DNA from: Paenibacillus camerounensis
Lineage (GTDB): Bacteria; Bacillota; Bacilli; Paenibacillales; Paenibacillaceae
Assembly: GCF_000723885.1 (NCBI RefSeq)
Contig: NZ_CCDG010000077.1
Span: forward strand, 1 to 42,706
Length of the DNA stretch: 42,706 nt
Direction of reading: 5' to 3'
This document shows, one piece after another, positions 16,679-24,042 of the stretch. A program made the translations under genes and the position numbers. Numbering within the stretch: the first letter of the stretch is position 1; each line of letters opens with the position of its first letter. A model generated the notes under the pieces. The model saw only the letters and a list, made by a program, of their open reading frames with translations, made no database searches and was not told the origin of the DNA.

Positions 16679-16725
16679 ATCATATGTTAAAAATCCAGCT
16701 GGCGAAACAGTGGTATTTTGTCGAA
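16679..16725 (-). promoter_or_regulatory. 0A-box-type promoter (copy 4 of 4)
   Basis: TTCGACAAAATA (box 16725-16719), 34 nt, TATGAT (16684-16679). A second half-site, ATCGACA, lies 7 bp further upstream at 16728-16734. The spacing is identical to the lectin array copies. Confidence 0.55.
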
Positions 16726-16744
16726 TGTGTCGATAATATACACC

Positions 16745-18082
16745 TCAGCTAACCTGCGTATGCACCAGCAATCTTTTAATCGAACGGTTGGCTTCATGCA
16801 GCACAGTGTCTTTATCTACGGTCTTCAGCAGGCCTTTATCCATCAAAATCTCGCCGTCGACAATCGTCGTCTCGACATCGGCGCGGGTGGCGGAGTAGAC
16901 AATCCGGGAGATTGGATCGACATCATAGGACGGGAAGGTGTGGAAGTTGTAGAGGTTCAGGATCGCCAGGTCGGCTTTTTTGCCTACCTCAATGCTGCCG
17001 ATCTGGTCTTCCATGCCGACTGCCTTGGCGCCGCCGATGGTCGCCATGCGGAAGACGCTGCGCGCGTCCATGGTGGTCGGGCCGTGGTGGGGCTTCTGGA
17101 TGACTGCGGCCAGACGCATTTCGTTGAACATGTCGAGGTTGTTGTTGCACGGCGCGCCGTCGGCACCCAGACTGAGGTGGATATGATCGTGCAGCATCCC
17201 CGGCGTATCGGCGATCCCTGAAGCCAGCTTCAGGTTGGAGCCCGGGCAGTGGCTGACATGCACCCCGCGGTCGCGCAGAATCCGCTTCTCCTCAGCATCC
17301 AGCCAGACGCAGTGGGCCAGAATCAAGCGTTCATTCGCCAGCCCCAGGTGATCGAGGTATACAACATTGCGCATGCCGGTCATGGCCTGAACGATCTCAA
17401 TCTCACCCTGATTCTCTGAAGCGTGGGTGTGCACCTTGACATTATAACGGGCAGACAAGTCACGCACTTCCTTGAGCAGCGGCTCTGTACAGGAGATCAC
17501 GAATCGAGGTGAAAAAGCGTACTGAATCCGCCCGTTGCCGTAGCCGTTCCATTTTTCCAGCAGATCTACACTCTCCTGCAGCGAAGCCGCCGTGTCCTCC
17601 TGCAGCGCTGCCGGGACGTCGCCGCCCTTCTGATCCATCATCACCTTGCCCGAGAGGGCACGGATGCCGCTTTTGGCAATGGCCTGGAATGCAAAATCTG
17701 TATGGTTGACCGTCTCCATATCAACAATCGTCGTTGTGCCGCTGGAGATCAGCTCCCCGATCCCGAGCATGGCAGAGTAATACAGCGATTCCTCATCATG
17801 GGCGGCTTCCAGCGGCCAGATCCGTTTTCGCAGCCAGTCCATCAGCTCAAGGTCATCGCCTTTGCCGCGGAACAGCGTCTGGCAGAGATGAATATGCGTC
17901 TGCACAAAGCCCGGAATTACCGTCCGGTTCGTTGCATCAATAACCCGCTCATCCCCCTGGGCCGTAAGCCCGCTGCCGATTTCTGTAATCAGATCATCTT
18001 TGATCCGGATATCCCCGTGAACGATTTCTTCCTGTTTGTTCATTGTAATAATCTCCGCGTTTTTGATCAGTATGTTCGCCAT
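16745..18082 (-). CDS. TrzA/SsnA-type amidohydrolase, probable purine (guanine-like) deaminase
   Basis: ATG 18082 after GAGGGGG; 445 residues, the usual length. It is a metal-dependent hydrolase of the amidohydrolase superfamily with an N-terminal beta-sandwich and a TIM barrel. Metal ligands are HIH (in VQTHIHLCQTLF), HTHASE, LAHC and the Asp in GADGAPCNNN. NLKLASG and SHCPGSNL are typical of the TrzA/AtzB/MTA-deaminase branch, which removes amino groups from purines, triazines or adenosine derivatives. A guanine-type riboswitch directly upstream makes guanine, 8-oxoguanine or a related base the likeliest substrate. Exact substrate is inference; MTA/SAH deaminase is the main alternative. Confidence 0.85.
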   Translation of the reverse strand: MANILIKNAEIITMNKQEEIVHGDIRIKDDLITEIGSGLTAQGDERVIDATNRTVIPGFVQTHIHLCQTLFRGKGDDLELMDWLRKRIWPLEAAHDEESLYYSAMLGIGELISSGTTTIVDMETVNHTDFAFQAIAKSGIRALSGKVMMDQKGGDVPAALQEDTAASLQESVDLLEKWNGYGNGRIQYAFSPRFVISCTEPLLKEVRDLSARYNVKVHTHASENQGEIEIVQAMTGMRNVVYLDHLGLANERLILAHCVWLDAEEKRILRDRGVHVSHCPGSNLKLASGIADTPGMLHDHIHLSLGADGAPCNNNLDMFNEMRLAAVIQKPHHGPTTMDARSVFRMATIGGAKAVGMEDQIGSIEVGKKADLAILNLYNFHTFPSYDVDPISRIVYSATRADVETTIVDGEILMDKGLLKTVDKDTVLHEANRSIKRLLVHTQVS

Positions 18083-18140
18083 GTCCGTTTCCCCCTCGTT
18101 CAATTCACAGATCGCTTTCCGCACAGCCAAATCCAGATAA

Positions 18141-18244
18141 CATAAAAAGGCCACAAAAATATGCCGCAGCATATTTTCGTAGCCAGAAATTTACGGTTCC
18201 CGGTAGAGACCCTTAAACCAATTATTAAGGATATACGAAAAAAA
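18141..18244 (-). promoter_or_regulatory. Purine riboswitch (guanine class) with terminator
   Basis: The minus strand has P1 arms TTTTCGTA and TACGAAAA (18174-18182), P2 CCTTAA/TTAAGG with loop TAATTGGT, the core GGTCTCTACC, and P3 beginning GGGAACC and ending TTTCTGG before CTACG. Position 74 is C, as in guanine-binding members, while the preceding A of most members is G. An ATATGC/GCATAT terminator with a T-tract (about 18150-18176) follows, so purine binding should switch off the amidohydrolase gene. Confidence 0.85.
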
Positions 18245-18429
18245 GGATTATTCAATTGGTTCTGAATAACCCCATAATAAACGAAGGACAAAACCCATGT
18301 CAACATATTTAACATTTAAATCAGAATCGATACTATATTTCACCTTTTATTATGAAATTCCTCAATTCAGCGTAACTTTATATAACATAACATTAAATTG
18401 CATTAGCAACGGCCATACGTCTGAGAAGA

Positions 18430-18954
18430 CTATTCCTGGTCTTGCACCAGCACCTTCTCAAATACCGGAAAGCTCGCCGTACGCTGCGGGAAAAAGATCT
18501 CGCCTCTGCGTTCATATCCGAGCTTCGGATACAAGGCCAGAGCGGGCGTGTTTTTGGAATAGGTGTCCAGCCGAATGCTGCTGTAGCCTGCTTCAAGGGC
18601 ATATTGCTCAGCGTATATAGTCAGCTTCCGTGCAATGCCCTTACCCTGGGCTTCGGGATGAACAGCCAGCCGGTGCATAATCAGCGCCTTCCCCTGCTCC
18701 TGTCTCCACTGAATCTCCCGGTACAGCTCATTCGGATGCTCGTCCAGCACAAGAATGCCGGCAACCGCACCGTCGTCTATATATGTGTATAAGGTCCCTT
18801 GCTCAATATCCTGTCCAATGATTTCACGGTTAGGATAGCTGTCATCCCACTGGTCGCTGCCGCCCGCCTGCATAACCTGTACGCATCTGGCGATCAGCTT
18901 CATAATCTCTTCCATATCCTCTGTCCGCGCTTTACGGATGTCATTACTGCTCAT
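18430..18954 (-). CDS. GNAT-family N-acetyltransferase
   Basis: ATG at 18954; 174 residues, a full-length GNAT. The acetyl-CoA motif is HRLAVHPEAQGKGIARKL (the Q..GxGxA loop), followed by IRLDTYSKNTPALALYPKLGY, the usual strand and helix pair. The N-terminus DIRKARTEDMEEIMKLI is the normal first strand and helix. It transfers an acetyl group from acetyl-CoA to an amine; the substrate cannot be told. It is a single gene, with the purine riboswitch of the next gene downstream on the same strand. Confidence 0.85.
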   Translation of the reverse strand: MSSNDIRKARTEDMEEIMKLIARCVQVMQAGGSDQWDDSYPNREIIGQDIEQGTLYTYIDDGAVAGILVLDEHPNELYREIQWRQEQGKALIMHRLAVHPEAQGKGIARKLTIYAEQYALEAGYSSIRLDTYSKNTPALALYPKLGYERRGEIFFPQRTASFPVFEKVLVQDQE

Positions 18955-19249
18955 GGTACCCCTGCTTTCCGTGCCTGAAAATTTGAATCTCTCAATGATT
19001 CACTAGTGAAGTTTATCACATCAGAGGCCAAATTCAATAGCCCGGCACCAAACCGCAGCACCGCAGCAGGGCCTGCCCTTACTATACAGGCAAGCCCGTG
19101 GCGGATGATCCGGATTATCCCCGTCAGGCAGCGCAGAAAGGTCCAGCTGCTGAAAGGAGCCTGCCGGAAAGAGCCTCAGTTGCTGTTAACGGCAGCGCTC
19201 TCCTGACAGACTCCATTACCATCCTCAGCCATTACACCCGTGCCGTTAA
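18955..19249. other. Intergenic stretch without a recognised gene
   Basis: About 295 bp between the GNAT gene and the basic-protein gene. No ORF with a ribosome binding site and no clear terminator with a U-tract is seen. The GC-rich part (19050-19240) may be a decayed gene, but no family can be read from it. Confidence 0.5.
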
Positions 19250-19639
19250 TCAGCCCAGCTCCAGCTTATGCCCGTCCTCGAAGCCCTTGGCGAAACCGGC
19301 GTCGAACCCCACGTTGTATGCTTCGGTGTAGCCCTGCTGATAGGCGTCTCCCGCCGGCGTTTCCGGAGAGACGCCCAGATCCGGGGGGAGCGGAACGACC
19401 AGCGGAGCAGCCGGCGTTACCTGGACCGGCGGCTGGACAACCACCTGCACTCTCCGGGCCGCAATCCGGCGGCGGAGTCTTCTTTTTTTACGCAGCAGCA
19501 GGCCTCTCTTCGTCTTGCCTGAACGCAGCTTGCGGACTTTACGCCCCGCCCCTCTGCGGATTTTGGCCTTCCGTGTTACCAGCAGCGTCCGTCTCTTGAC
19601 TGCTCTGCCTGCGCGCTTGGTCACTTTCTTTCTCTTCAT
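19250..19639 (-). CDS. Very basic small protein of the WIAG-tail locus
   Basis: ATG 19639 with AGGAGGAG 7 nt upstream; 129 residues. The first 75 residues are almost all Lys/Arg/Gly (KRKKVTKRAGRAVKRR, RRGAGRKVRKLRSGKTKR), then a Pro/Val linker, then a short helical end with YQQGYTEAYNVGFDAGFAKG repeats (YNxG/DxGF type). The charge pattern suggests binding to nucleic acid, polyphosphate or acidic glycans. It may be a spore-matrix protein, but I do not recognise a family. It is last in a four-gene run. Confidence 0.7.
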   Translation of the reverse strand: MKRKKVTKRAGRAVKRRTLLVTRKAKIRRGAGRKVRKLRSGKTKRGLLLRKKRRLRRRIAARRVQVVVQPPVQVTPAAPLVVPLPPDLGVSPETPAGDAYQQGYTEAYNVGFDAGFAKGFEDGHKLELG

Positions 19640-19643
19640 CCGT

Positions 19644-19946
19644 TTACTCCTCCTGTACTCCATTTGCTCGTCGCGGCGCCCTTTGCGCATGCTTATTAAG
19701 CCATGGTGCCGCAGGCTTTCCCTGCTTAGGCTGATGCAGCGAAATACCGGACATCATCCGGCACATGGCGCTTTGATATTGGCTTAGGATTCTGATATTG
19801 TCACTCAGCTTGCGGGCCGTCAGCTCCGATTGCCCCGTAATTTCGGCGATACTCTCCAGTATCGCAGCCAGTGCGGCCTGGCTGCGGGCAATGGAGCGGA
19901 TCATCTCCAGCTTGACGGCGTGTTCGGAGAGAAGCCCGCCGCTCAT
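19644..19946 (-). CDS. Small helical protein of the WIAG-tail locus
   Basis: 100 residues from ATG 19946, overlapping the preceding gene by 4 nt (ATGA coupling). The central part (MIRSIARSQAALAAILESIA then EITGQSELTARKLSDNI) is one long amphipathic helix pattern; the tail is basic. It resembles its two upstream neighbours in layout (EKIRSxAxxQxxLAxILE), so the three may be paralogues. Function unknown. Confidence 0.65.
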   Translation of the reverse strand: MSGGLLSEHAVKLEMIRSIARSQAALAAILESIAEITGQSELTARKLSDNIRILSQYQSAMCRMMSGISLHQPKQGKPAAPWLNKHAQRAPRRANGVQEE

Positions 19947-20284
19947 TTGCTGTCGTCCCCGAAGTCGAAGCCGTCACCGGACATGCCGCCGAAGCCTTCG
20001 CCGCCTTCTTCCTCGCCGCTGCCCAGCACCGCCTTCAGGTTACTGTACAGCCCGTTTTCCAGCTTGGTCAGCCCCTCTACCATCTCCACAATTACCTCAT
20101 GGATGGAGAGAGTCTCTTTCAGCTGCTCTTCATGGTTGTCGAAGGATCTGGCGTGGATGTGATGATGCGTCCACTGCTTGACCTTTTCCGCCTCCACCGC
20201 TTTGGCCTCGAGAATCATCGCGATGTTCCACTGGATAGTAGCGGTCGACTCCAGCATTTGCAGATAAGCCTTTTCCCTGCTCAT
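19943..20284 (-). CDS. Small helical protein with a Gly/Asp-rich tail
   Basis: ATG 20284 after AGGAGGCGG; 113 residues. It begins with helices (YLQMLESTATIQWNIAMILE and EEQLKETLSIHEVIVEMVEG) and ends in a Gly/Glu/Asp-rich tail (GEEEGGEGFGGMSGDGFDFG). Similar small proteins flank glycosylation and WIAG-tail genes in Paenibacillus. I recall misleading automatic names for them (epimerase, restriction subunit) that the sequence does not support. Role unknown, possibly surface assembly. Confidence 0.7.
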   Translation of the reverse strand: MSREKAYLQMLESTATIQWNIAMILEAKAVEAEKVKQWTHHHIHARSFDNHEEQLKETLSIHEVIVEMVEGLTKLENGLYSNLKAVLGSGEEEGGEGFGGMSGDGFDFGDDSK

Positions 20285-20308
20285 ATTCCGCCTCCTGCTC
20301 TTTAAGCG

Positions 20309-20596
20309 CTACTCTTCATCCTGGCCGCCTAATTCCTTGATTACCCGGCCTACCCCCTCAGCCATTGCCTCCTCCAGATCAGCAAGTGCATTCAAATAAG
20401 CGATGATATTCTTGTTGATCTGGCCGTGGCTTTCGACCAGCCCGCTGAATCCGCCGAAATCAGGCTCCGCATCCGGCAGATCGTGGACTATTTGCGACAT
20501 ACGGACGGCAACGTGGCGTTCGGCGTCAAGAATCCGCGCCATCTGTTCGTGCGTATGGGCCATGTGCTGCAGCACTTTGGTTATTTTATTCTGCAC
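20309..20596 (-). CDS. Small conserved helical protein of the WIAG-tail locus
   Basis: GTG 20596 is chosen because it lies 8 nt after AAAGGAGA, whereas ATG 20602 is only 2 nt from it. 95 residues: VQNKITKVLQHMAHTHEQMA, RILDAERHVAVRMSQIVHDL, then PDFGGFSGLVESHGQINKNI and IAYLNALADLEEAMAEGVGR. It is a mostly helical four-segment protein with a HVAVRMSQIV motif. Proteins of this kind are often misnamed nucleoside-diphosphate-sugar epimerase; they have no Rossmann motif. It heads the four-gene run ending at 19250. Confidence 0.7.
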   Translation of the reverse strand: MQNKITKVLQHMAHTHEQMARILDAERHVAVRMSQIVHDLPDAEPDFGGFSGLVESHGQINKNIIAYLNALADLEEAMAEGVGRVIKELGGQDEE

Positions 20597-20694
20597 CTTC
20601 ATGTCTCCTTTGCTCAAACGCCCTGCTACAGCATATGCGGCAGAAGCCCTGTCGGTGCGGAGGAACAGGGCTTGCTGCGGCACAGATGCTATGG

Positions 20695-21197
20695 GTATCA
20701 GGAATATATTGACAGGTGGTTAGGGAGGCGCACTTGAGCAGGAACTGGGGCTGAAGCTGGCGCCGGCTGTCCTGGATGATGAGATGCTGTATGCAATCCA
20801 GGTGCGTTATTCCAAAGTGCTGCAGAATGCAGAGCACTATCTCTGGTATACATGCTGGGCTGTAATTCACAGGGAAGAGCAGCAACTGATCGGCTTCCTC
20901 ATTCTAAAGGGACGTCCGAACGGGCAGGGCGAGGTCATTATCGGATACGTGATCGATGAGGGCCACTGGGGAAAGGGCTATGGGACAGAAGCGGTGCGGT
21001 GCTTGAGCGATTGGATCTTCAGTCATCCTGAGGCACAGTGGATTATCGCTGATACCGAGCCGGACAACACGGGCTCCCACAAGCTGCTGCAGCATCTGGG
21101 CGCAGAACGATACCGTGAGACTGATGAGCTGATCTGGTGGAGAATCGGCCGGCCGCAGACGCAACAGCCCGCTTTTACCGGATCAAATCCTGCATAA
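20695..21197 (+). pseudogene. N-terminally truncated, frameshifted GNAT acetyltransferase
   Basis: The good part reads from about 20730 as ALEQELGLKLAPAVLDDEML, then VRYSKVLQNAEHYLWYTCWA, IIGYVIDEGHWGKGYGTEAV (the acetyl-CoA loop) and TEPDNTGSHKLLQHLGAER, a normal GNAT C-terminal two thirds. There is no start codon with a ribosome binding site upstream. The preceding codons (YQEYIDRWLGR) that should form the N-terminal helix lie in another frame, and the first strand is absent because the divergent gene starts at 20596. A remnant is most likely; translation from ATG 20784 (137 residues) is the alternative. Confidence 0.55.
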
Positions 21198-21244
21198 AGC
21201 CCGTACATGAGATACTGCCCCTATGTACAGAAAAACACGCCGCC

Positions 21245-21976
21245 CTAAGGCAGCGTGTTCTTCAGCTTTTCTCCGGCCTCCTGCAGGGACTGGAACGTTC
21301 CGGCGTCACTCCACCATTCCTCGAGCACATCATAGCTGAGCTTACCTTCTCCGGCATAAATATTGTTCACATCGGTAATCTCCAACTCTCCGCGGTTCGA
21401 AGGCGCAATACGCCTGATAATGCCAAAAACAGCCTCGTCATACATATAGATACCAGTCACGCAAAAATTAGTTTTCGGCTGCGCCGGTTTTTCTTCAATA
21501 TAAGCAATCAGGGAAGCATCCGTAGCATCGAACACCGGAACCCCGTACCTGCGGGCATCCTCAACCGGCTTCAGCAGCACTTTTGCCGTCCCTTGCGGCT
21601 GTTGCATATACTTCTCAATATAAGGCGTCAGATCATCCATAAAAAGATTGTCACCCAGCAGCACGACAAACCGTTCACCCGGGAGAATGAATCCTTCCGC
21701 CAGCTCCAGCGCCTCTGCGATGCCTCCTGCAGCCTCCTGGATTTTGTAGGTTAAGTTTACGCCGAATTCCGCACCGCTGCCTAAAAAATCCGTATACTGC
21801 CCCGCAGACTGCTTGCTGATGATCAGGAGAATATCGGTTATCCCGCCCCGGCGCAGCCGGTCTATGCCGTAACACACCATAGGATATTTGCCGACCGGAA
21901 GCAAATGTTTGTTCATCAGCCGGGTCAGCGGATGAAGCCTTGTTCCTTTTCCGCCCGCCAGTATGACTCCTTTCAC
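21245..21976 (-). CDS. Sugar-1-phosphate nucleotidyltransferase (RmlA-like)
   Basis: ATG 21976; 243 residues, the length of short glucose-1-phosphate thymidylyltransferases. MKGVILAGGKGTRLHPLTR is the nucleotide-binding loop (GGxGTRLxPxT), LPVGKYPM the following conserved block, VVLLGDNLF the metal-binding aspartate region and YIEEKP the sugar-contact region. It makes dTDP-glucose or a similar activated sugar from NTP and sugar-1-phosphate. It is the last gene of the glycosyltransferase operon, so it probably feeds sugar for modifying the WIAG-tail protein or another spore-surface component. Confidence 0.88.
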   Translation of the reverse strand: MKGVILAGGKGTRLHPLTRLMNKHLLPVGKYPMVCYGIDRLRRGGITDILLIISKQSAGQYTDFLGSGAEFGVNLTYKIQEAAGGIAEALELAEGFILPGERFVVLLGDNLFMDDLTPYIEKYMQQPQGTAKVLLKPVEDARRYGVPVFDATDASLIAYIEEKPAQPKTNFCVTGIYMYDEAVFGIIRRIAPSNRGELEITDVNNIYAGEGKLSYDVLEEWWSDAGTFQSLQEAGEKLKNTLP

Positions 21977-22024
21977 TTACTTTCCTCCTTTATTATCTGT
22001 GTCTTTAGCCTTCGGGCCGGCAGG

Positions 22025-22762
22025 TTAGATGAACTGTGCCGGATCTAAATGCCATTTATCTATAAAAAGCTTACGGTTACGCTCCACCAGCTCCTGAAGC
22101 TCTGCTGAATAAACCTGCTTGAAGCTTGCGCTTCCTTCATGATGCACCAGGCAGTCGCCGCCAATCAGCAGCCGGAAGCCCTTCAGCCTTGCACGGTAGC
22201 AATAATCATCGTCCTCGTAATGCCCCGGCGAATACCGCTCATCCAGCAGGCCGACACGGTCGAGCACGGTTCTTTTGAATAAAAAACACAGACCTACAAT
22301 CCGCACGGTTTCCTGCCATTTCACACGATCAGGAACGTTAGCCGCCAGCGCCTCAGCATGAAACCCGGGCATATCGCTGTAAGACGTCCTTACCTGCTGC
22401 CGCCCGCTGGCATAATTCGTCACCGGTCCGACAATGCCGACTTCAGGCGCGCTGTACAAGGCTCCCTTCAGATTCGACAGCCAGTTATGCGAGACAATGA
22501 CGTCATTGTTCAGCAGCAGCAGATCGTCACCCGAAGCCAGCTGCAGACCCATGTTGCAGGCAGCCGGAAAACCGCGGTTCTCAGGAAGCGATATGAAGGT
22601 CAGCCGGTTTTTGCGGCAATAGGCTGCCGTACCGTCGTCGGAAGCGTTATCGACCACAATGATTTCATAGGGCGAAGCTGTGTGCTGCCTGATTGATTCG
22701 ACACAGGCCTCCAGCAGCTTACGCCCGTTATAGGTTGGGATAATGATGCTGGTCAAGGTCAT
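22025..22762 (-). CDS. Family 2 glycosyltransferase
   Basis: ATG 22762 overlaps the upstream gene by 4 nt. 245 residues with SIIIPTYNGRKLLEACVESI, IIVVDNASDDGT, LPENRGFPAACNMGL and LLLLNNDVIV, the GT-A fold and DxD-type metal site (NND). ERYSPGHYEDDDYCYRARLK carries the catalytic ED region. It is the WcaA/rhamnosyltransferase-like branch that moves a sugar from a nucleotide donor to a glycan or protein. The acceptor is probably an exported repeat protein. Confidence 0.88.
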   Translation of the reverse strand: MTLTSIIIPTYNGRKLLEACVESIRQHTASPYEIIVVDNASDDGTAAYCRKNRLTFISLPENRGFPAACNMGLQLASGDDLLLLNNDVIVSHNWLSNLKGALYSAPEVGIVGPVTNYASGRQQVRTSYSDMPGFHAEALAANVPDRVKWQETVRIVGLCFLFKRTVLDRVGLLDERYSPGHYEDDDYCYRARLKGFRLLIGGDCLVHHEGSASFKQVYSAELQELVERNRKLFIDKWHLDPAQFI

Positions 22763-24042
22763 AACGCATTCCTCCAGGCTGCCAGCCTGCTGCGCTGCTC
22801 CTGCAGGCTTGGGGCAGAATGCGCTTCGTCCTGTTCCGGCACGATATGAACGGCTTCAGCATGGCCAGATCGTTGCATATGACTGATATGCTGGCCGATT
22901 ATGATATTCAGTGCTTCGGCATGATCTCCGGCTATCAGCTGCTCCATCTTGTTGCCGGCTCCGGTATTGTCCCGGCGCAGCCGGTTTTGCTTGAATACGT
23001 TGACTGTGCCTGCTTTTTGCACCTGCAGCTGCTTCAGCAGCGCGAGCGCCTGCGCTTTGGGCGGCACCATCAGCTCACGGTACCCGATCATTTCCAGCGC
23101 CCGCCGGGACAGTGCATGGGGCACGGCAGTCATCGAGCTTGCTCCGAGATCACTCCGGCCAAGCACTATATTGAGGTACAGCTTGCAGCGTGTGACAGAA
23201 TCGCTGAGCTTGAAAGGCGGCAGCAGATGATCCAGATCATTCAGCGCTACATCTACTCCACCGTCTACCGCTGCTGTAAAGCCGGCCAGCTGCGGAGCAG
23301 GAATAACCATATCACCATCAAGAAACAACAGGATATCGCCCTTGCTGAGCTTGGCTCCAAGCGCACGGCCTACATCATGGCCTGCCGATTCCGGGATATG
23401 CACAATTATTGCCTGCCTGCATGTACGGGTACGCTGAAGGCTGTTGTCCGTGCACCCGTTGAGCACTACGATAATCTCATCAGGCGCCAGCCGCTGCACC
23501 TGCTTCAGCAGCAGCGGCAAGGTCTGCGCCTCGTTCCTTGCCGAGATAATGACTGACAGCGTGCCGCGCCGTTTGCCGGAAGGCTGCTGTGCCTGCTTCG
23601 CGCGGGCCGCATTCGGCTGCCGGCGGGCTACGGGCTTGGGGCCGGCAGCCCGCTTTTTGCCGGAGGCCGGGCGGCCGCCGGATTTGCGGACTCTGCCGGA
23701 CACAGGACGCTTGCCGGAGCCGAGTGCGGACACAGATACAGCACCGGCAGCAGTGTCAGGCGGCGTCACAGCCGCTAATCGGGTGAAACCGCTATGCCCG
23801 GCAGCGGATGCCGCGCTGATGACGGAATTACGTGCTGCGGCGACTGCCGGGCCGATGCTGGAGTTATGTGCTGCGGCGATTGCCGGGCCGACGCTGGAGG
23901 TACGTGCTGGCGCGATTGCCGGGCCGACGCTGGAGTTACTTGCTGCGGCGACTGCCGGGCCGATGCTGGAGGTACGCGCTGCGGCGGCCGGCCGTTTTCT
24001 CTGCTGCTGATGCTTTCTGTACTTTACGCCTGCCGCCTTCAT
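22759..24042 (-). CDS. Family 2 glycosyltransferase with a repetitive N-terminal extension
   Basis: ATG 24042, 427 residues. Residues about 165-400 are a GT2 domain: TLSVIISARNEAQTLPLLLK, DEIIVVLNGCTDNS, HDVGRALGAKLSKGDILLFL, DGDMVIP. Residues 1-160 are unusual: a basic start, then five 12-residue repeats of type SSIGPAVAAARN, then a Lys/Arg/Gly/Pro-rich linker. Such an extension is not part of the GT2 fold and is probably flexible, perhaps for membrane, polymer or partner contact. It overlaps both neighbours by 4 nt, so the genes are translationally coupled. Confidence 0.85.
   Translation of the reverse strand: MKAAGVKYRKHQQQRKRPAAAARTSSIGPAVAAASNSSVGPAIAPARTSSVGPAIAAAHNSSIGPAVAAARNSVISAASAAGHSGFTRLAAVTPPDTAAGAVSVSALGSGKRPVSGRVRKSGGRPASGKKRAAGPKPVARRQPNAARAKQAQQPSGKRRGTLSVIISARNEAQTLPLLLKQVQRLAPDEIIVVLNGCTDNSLQRTRTCRQAIIVHIPESAGHDVGRALGAKLSKGDILLFLDGDMVIPAPQLAGFTAAVDGGVDVALNDLDHLLPPFKLSDSVTRCKLYLNIVLGRSDLGASSMTAVPHALSRRALEMIGYRELMVPPKAQALALLKQLQVQKAGTVNVFKQNRLRRDNTGAGNKMEQLIAGDHAEALNIIIGQHISHMQRSGHAEAVHIVPEQDEAHSAPSLQEQRSRLAAWRNAL
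23842..23990. repeat. 36-bp tandem repeats in the glycosyltransferase N-terminus
   Basis: Four to five copies of a 36-bp unit of type CTGGAGTTATGTGCTGCGGC + GATTGCCGGGCCGACG (read as one unit), encoding the 12-residue repeat SSVGPAIAAAHN. Copies differ at a few sites, so copy number may vary between strains. Confidence 0.75.

Noticed and set aside
19006..19331. Plus-strand ORFs at 19-19.3 kb
   Set aside because: They overlap the end of the basic-protein gene, lack ribosome binding sites and have odd composition.
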